64,000 bases of DNA from Chionis minor (Eukaryota; Chordata; Aves; Charadriiformes; Chionididae): assembly GCA_013398295.1 (NCBI GenBank), contig VZSF01007823.1:1457092-1521091 (forward strand). The letters are read 5' to 3'. The translations under genes were made by a program, and so were the position numbers. The stretch's first letter is position 1. Every line of letters starts with the position of its first letter. This document shows, piece by piece, positions 59,254 to 64,000 of the stretch. Below the pieces are notes generated by a model. The model searched no databases. It was given only the letters and a program-made list of their open reading frames with translations, and was not told where the DNA came from.

Positions 59254-62200
59254 ATATGTTTTGTGCCTTCAGTTTGGGTGCTGATGGATATCTTCTCACA
59301 GTGGAGAGGAGACCATGAGTCACAGGCCTTCCTGAGGGCAGCCTGAGGACTCTGACAAGTCAGGCTTGAAAGACATTGGAAATACTATGTTGTGAAGACT
59401 GTTTAATTGCCTTTTGTGATAAACCTACACTTGACCAACACTTTTCAAAAAAGAAAACATTGACAAAGTAAACAAACAAGGACTTTGCATATACAGTATT
59501 GATCTTGTTTTTAGAGATGGAATAGAAATGCTTTTGTTATGGTTTTTTGTATTCTCAAAGGAAAAGCCACCTTGAAGCCTTACTGCTTGGAACACTTAAA
59601 GGGTTGCTGGAGTTTGTCGTTCATGTGATGTTAGTTTTGTAGAACTGCAAGCCTTTTGGCGAGTCATAACAAGGCATTAAACTTTTCAAGACAGCCTGAT
59701 AAGCAAACTCTTAGTCCTCAAAGAGGACGCAGTTCCTGCCAGGTATTGGCCAAAAATAGCAGTTGGGATTTCACTCAGTAAGCGTGTGTCTCATCAGCAT
59801 TCTGTAGTGCTGCCAAAGTTTGCTATAGCATGAAGGAGAAAGAAACAAAGAAACATAAGGAGAAGGGGGGAAGGAAGCTAATGAGAAGAAAAATTACTTT
59901 TTAGCTGTTCATTGGAACTATTTTGGTTTCTCAGTGAACCTGAACAGTATCTTAGGTGATAATGTGGGGAAGTTAGCATTTTTGGCACCTGAGTAGGAAA
60001 TACTCGCTGTTTGGGCACTCTGAGGGGATGGAAAGAGCTAGTTTAAGTGCTTTACTGAACAGTGATAGAATGGAGTGTTTGTAACTCCCAGAGTCTTGCT
60101 GAATTGGGACTTTAGTCTGGCTCCAGTGGTAAAGTGCCCAAAACAAATCTTGAGTCTTAGACTTGAACCGCCATAGACCATGCTGCCTTATTAATGAAGG
60201 GCTCACACTTCCTATGTACGTTAAATGTTGGTTTAACTGCCCTGGAAGTAAAGAGGGACCTTGAAGTGGTTGTAAATGCCACATGGTACAAGGCCTTCTT
60301 AAATGACAATCAAGCAATGGGTAGTTCTGTTTGTAAGTTGTTTGATTGTTGTGTTTGGTTTTTTTAGCATAGGACAGCATAGAGTGCAGTTACCCAGAGA
60401 GAAGACATTCAAAGGAAATTTGAGAAGAGTCCTGCTCGGGACTACCTTCATCTGATATTGCCTTCACTTGGAATAGCAGATAGTGACTTGCCCTCTGAAA
60501 AGATTTCTTTTCTTGTTTAGAACTGATAACACTCTCACCATTTTGATGGGGCTGACAGAAAGACTCTGTTGAAGTCCATGTGTTAAACTCCAGCCACCAG
60601 AAAGATGCTGGGGTGTGTGTCTGTCACCTTTTAAAGATGTAGAGCTGAGAAGTTCAGAAAGTGACTTAGCAGGACATGGGTGGCAGCTACAGTGCCACTT
60701 TTTTTTTTCCTAGAGAAGCAATCTCTGTGAGTTTTTCTCTGTGTAGATATGTCCTTTTCTACGCATCTGTTCTGTCATACCTCATCTCCTCATCTCCTGC
60801 CAATACATTTTGAATTAAGTGGTTAGTTAGAATCATATTGGTCTCAAAATATTAAGTTACGTGATATTTCATGAAAACTGACACTGCTAGTGCACACAGG
60901 CTCCTGTGCAACCCTGATCACATACCGAAGAGTTCTTGTAGCCAAGTCCTTATGAACCATAGAAGAAATTTGTTTGGCACATGGTCTACTAGGTGTGCAC
61001 GATACAAGTATTTGGGAACTTCATTTCAACTTCTGCTTCCAGAACTGCTTGTCTGGGAACAAGGGGGAGTGTTTTGCTGCTTGTTGCAGGTAGAATAAAT
61101 TAATTTTCTGACTTCCCAGTGTTATAGAAGTCCTTCACAGCTGTATCTATGATGTTAGCTATGATATTGTATCCCTGCCTGATGGTAATAAAAGTTCTAA
61201 AGTTCTGTCTGCGCTTATGGTATAAGAAGGATTTGACTAATAGCAAAATTCACAGGCTGTAAAGTATGCATGCAAAAATTCAGTTGCTCAAGAGGCTCTT
61301 CTGCTTTGTTCTCAGCACAGCATAAATTGTCAGGAAAGATGAGATCCGACTGAAGGCTCTAATGTTTCAGCTTTGTTGAAAGGGAAAGTACAGAAAGCCA
61401 AAGAGCCTTTTCTGGGAATGCCTTTGATTTGGCTAAGGAACTGGAAACTATTCTGCATCTACCTGAATTCTACTTCTGAAAAAGATGAGAGAAAGTATTT
61501 CTACTCTTTGTATGTGTAAAAGATACAAAACTGAAGTCTAAGGAGTCCCTATAGACTTTAGGAGTATTCTTCAGTCCATTTACTGGATTAGTCTCTTGTT
61601 TGCTTTCAGACTTGCTTTGTATTTGGCTGAAATAAAAGTGGCTTAAAATCAAAATACTTTAAATGCTCCGTCTCAGTAACTTGCTGTGTGCATCTTGTGT
61701 GCTACTTACCTTCCAGAGGATTATAGCCATATGAAGGCAGACTTGTTTCTGCTGGCTTGTGTCATGAAATATCTTTACTTCGTGTACTGCTTTTGGCTAT
61801 TGACAAGTGACATTTGTTTCTGGCGTGCCTCCTGCTTTACTTTTACTGTAGAAGCACGTAGTAGTAAGAATTCTGTAAACACTTCTGAAAGGCAGGACTG
61901 GGAGTGGGGCTTCTAAGCCACTTTGGTAGTTTCGATGTCTTTAAAACAACGTTGCTTGGTTCATATTTATTTCTGCAGCAATGATCTGTGCTATTGTCAG
62001 AGCCACACTAGAAATAATAGCTACATTAATAGCATCAACACCTTTTCAAATCAATTAATCCCTTTGAATTCTCCTGAGATGAGGGAAGAAGGAGGGGAAG
62101 AATAGCAAACCCAGAAATAGCCCTTTGAAAAGAATTAGCTTGGGACAGTAAGATAAAAGAGAAACCTGACAAACAGTACTGGGCAAGTACAAATGTATAG

Positions 62201-62555
62201 TATTTTGGAGCCTATAGAGAGCTGTGAGGCTGAAACATGGTGCTTATGGTACAGAAGCTGGGATTGTGAGTGTACATGTAGCAGACAGAATAGATGGTTT
62301 CTTGTGATCTGGCACAGGGTTCATAGAAGCAGGCCAAAGCAGCTGGCCAGAACAAGGTGTTTTATAGAGATTGTGCATGGGTGTGCTCTGTGAACCATTG
62401 TCTCACTCAGCTGCATAAATGAGAGGGGCCACGAGGCATTGCGATGGAGACAAACGTGAAAGAGATGGCATTTGGGAAACCTAAAAGTTGATCTGGATTC
62501 TAGATTCCAGACAAATCTTTTTCTGCTTTTTTGTTCCCTGGCCTTAAATTGGAAT
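59254..62555. other. Unique non-genic sequence
   Basis: No gene was recognised. A minus-strand open frame at 59973-60380 (135 codons) has no recognisable domain, and the plus strand there shows no related structure. A T11 run lies near 60699-60709. Several open frames near 61686-62393 are short and unsupported. Confidence 0.6.
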
Positions 62556-62606
62556 AATCATAGAATACTGGGTTGGAAGGGACCTCAAGGATCATCTGGT
62601 CCAATG
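62556..62606 (-). mobile_element. CR1 LINE 3' tail, minus strand
   Basis: AATCATAGAATACTGGGTTG, then GAAGGGACCTCAAGGATCAT and CTGGTCCAA is the reverse complement of the CR1 3' terminal block. Only about 50 bases are present. It lies some 350 bases from the larger minus-strand CR1 copy and has its own 3' end, so it is an independent, severely truncated insertion. Confidence 0.9.
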
Positions 62607-62956
62607 TTTAATGGTTGTGAAACCTTCACAGTTTGCTTTGTTCTGCTGTAGGTTCTTTTATTTGCCTTTAGGTGAGCTCTGGGAAATAACTGAGATTAAA
62701 CCACTTTTATCCTGCTGAGCACCTGTGCCTCTGTTTATTTCTAAGAACTCCTCCTTGCACCAGTCTGCCAATACTGATATGGCTGGACTGAGTGAGCTTT
62801 TCCTTTCCTCCTTTTCTGGGTGAGGATGAGAACAGGCATTTGACTGAGCTGGTGCAATATTCGGTGGGAGTCCTGTTGCTGGTATTCTCCTCCTGCCCCT
62901 ACCCATGTTTGTTGCCTATCCTGTGTCAAGTTGATGTTTAAAAATAACTCAGACCC
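62607..62956. other. Non-genic sequence between two CR1 copies
   Basis: Nothing was recognised. The minus-strand open frames at 62658-62906 and 62741-63007 overlap in different frames and carry no domain. Confidence 0.55.
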
Positions 62957-64000
62957 AATCATAGAATTGTTTATGTTGGAAAATACCCTTAAGATCACCA
63001 AGTCCAACGGTTAACCTAGCACTGCCAAGTCCACTACTAAACCATGTTCCTAAGCACCACATCTACTCATCTCTTAAATACCTCCAGGGATGATGACTCA
63101 ACAACTTTCCTGGGCAGCCTGTTCCAATGAGTGATAACCTTTTCAGTGAAGAAATTGTTCCTAATATCCAATCTAAACCTCCCCAGTTCAACTTGAGGCT
63201 GTTTCCTCTCATCCTATCACTTGTTACTTGGGAGAAGAGACTGACCCCCACCTTGCTACAACCTCCTTTCAGGTAGTTGTAGAGAGCAATAATGTCTCCC
63301 CTCAGCCTCTTTTTCTCTAGGCTAAACAACCCCAGATCCCTCAGCCACTCTTCATAAGACTTGTGCTCTAGACCCCTCGCCAACTTCGTTGCCCTTCTCT
63401 GGACTCGCTTCAGCGCCTCAATGTCTTTCTTGTAGTGAGGGGCCCAAAACTGAACACAGTATTTGAGGTGGGGCCTTACTAGGGCTGAGTACAGGGAGAC
63501 AATCACTTCCCCAGTCCTGCCGGCCACACTGTTCCTGATACAGACCAGGACGCTGTCGGCCTTCTTGGCCACCTGGGCACGCTGCTGGCTCATATTCAGC
63601 TGGCTGTTGACCAGGCCCCCAGGGCCTCTTCCGCTGGGCAGCTTTCCACCCACTCTTCTACTGGCTTGTAGCGCCTCATGGGGTTGTTGTGACCCAAGTG
63701 CAGGACGCGGCACTTGGCCTTGAACCTCATACCATTAGCCTTTGCCCATCAATCCAGCCTGTCTGGATCTCTCTGTAGGGCCATCCTACCCTCAAGGAGA
63801 TTGACACTCCTGCCCAACTTGGTGTCATCTGCAAACTTTACTGAGGGTGCACTTGATCCTGTCATCCAGATCACTGATAGAAATATTAACCAGAACTGGC
63901 CCCAGTACTGAGCCCTGGGGAACACCACTTGTGACTGGCCACCAGCTGGATCTAACTCCATTGACCACCACCCTTCTGGCCTGGCCATCCAACCAGTTTT
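62957..64000 (-). mobile_element. CR1 LINE, ORF2 3' half, truncated by window edge
   Basis: The element's 3' end is at 62957 (AATCATAGAATTG), and it continues leftward in element terms to at least 64000. On the minus strand the frame at 63749-63988 contains the reverse transcriptase box KFADDTKLG (about 63815-63840). The frame at 63063-63713 contains [53 protein letters not shown] and [20 protein letters not shown], the standard CR1 ORF2 C-terminal order. ORF2 would encode an APE-type endonuclease and reverse transcriptase. It is broken: a TGA follows PDRLD at about 63749, the region around FADD and the segment near PSGRGPGG switch frames, and the frame shifts again before the end. It belongs to the bird CR1 type with [18 protein letters not shown]. 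Confidence 0.95.
63063..63713 (-). pseudogene. CR1 ORF2 C-terminal open fragment
   Basis: An uninterrupted 216-codon frame inside the CR1 copy, and the longest open frame in the window. The true CR1 reading enters it only after the first 28 or so codons. Those first codons (beginning [10 protein letters not shown]) are an out-of-frame reading of the segment that in frame gives [15 protein letters not shown]. The last part, from about LKLNWGG onward, is again out of the CR1 frame. The methionine at 63713 is therefore not a biological start. The middle (about residues 36-170) has CR1 motifs in order and no stop, suggesting moderate age. It lacks the FADD active site, which lies upstream in another frame, and is not expected to make a functional protein. 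Confidence 0.9.

Noticed and set aside
59973..60380. 135-codon minus-strand open frame as a pseudogene
   Set aside because: No recognisable family and no supporting structure on either side.
1..64000. CRISPR array, tRNA, rRNA, endogenous retrovirus with paired LTRs
   Set aside because: No regularly spaced direct repeats, no tRNA cloverleaf or rRNA core sequences, and no primer-binding site plus LTR pair were seen.

Overview
The window looks like non-coding nuclear DNA of a bird: intergenic sequence or the inside of a very large intron. It is AT-rich, full of stop codons on both strands, and has no operon-like gene order, no ribosomal or tRNA gene and no CRISPR array. Bird origin rests mainly on CR1 LINE retrotransposons. 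Several copies keep the CR1 3' end, which carries the ATTCTRTG-type octamer tail, and they are truncated at the 5' side. Other bird-sized gene deserts combine CR1, a few very old SINE and LINE relics, and little else. A crocodile or turtle is possible but less likely, because their abundant tRNA-SINEs were not recognised.

Layout. 1-5 kb: unique sequence, a very old CR1-clade fragment (about 1.70-2.13 kb, minus strand) and one 42-base segment with the form of a small coding exon (4905-4946). 5-27 kb: mostly unique sequence with a small CpG cluster, microsatellites, a 31-bp tandem duplication and a possible polyadenylated retrocopy end. 27-32 kb: an old CR1 tail, a MIR-like SINE relic, an isolated reverse-transcriptase-like motif, a hairpin, and a short duplication beside the only N. 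33-40 kb: candidate regulatory sequence, T/G-rich low-complexity DNA, and a GC- and CpG-rich block at 37.1-38.3 kb built partly from a ~200-bp tandem duplication. Then come a G-tract cluster and a second MIR-like relic. 43-44 kb: two separate CR1-clade fragments on the plus strand. 45-59 kb: two homeodomain-motif-rich segments that resemble vertebrate enhancers, a second perfect 31-bp duplication and a well-preserved CR1 3' end (55.69-56.09 kb). 58.8-64 kb: short CR1 tails and the largest CR1 copy (62.96-64.0 kb, minus strand), which runs off the window edge.

The only recognisable protein-coding material is CR1 ORF2 (reverse transcriptase and C-terminal part), and every copy is broken by stops, frameshifts or truncation. 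No host gene could be assigned. The most useful items to check are the candidate microexon, the homeodomain-rich segments and the CpG-rich tandem-duplicated block. No new biological system was found.
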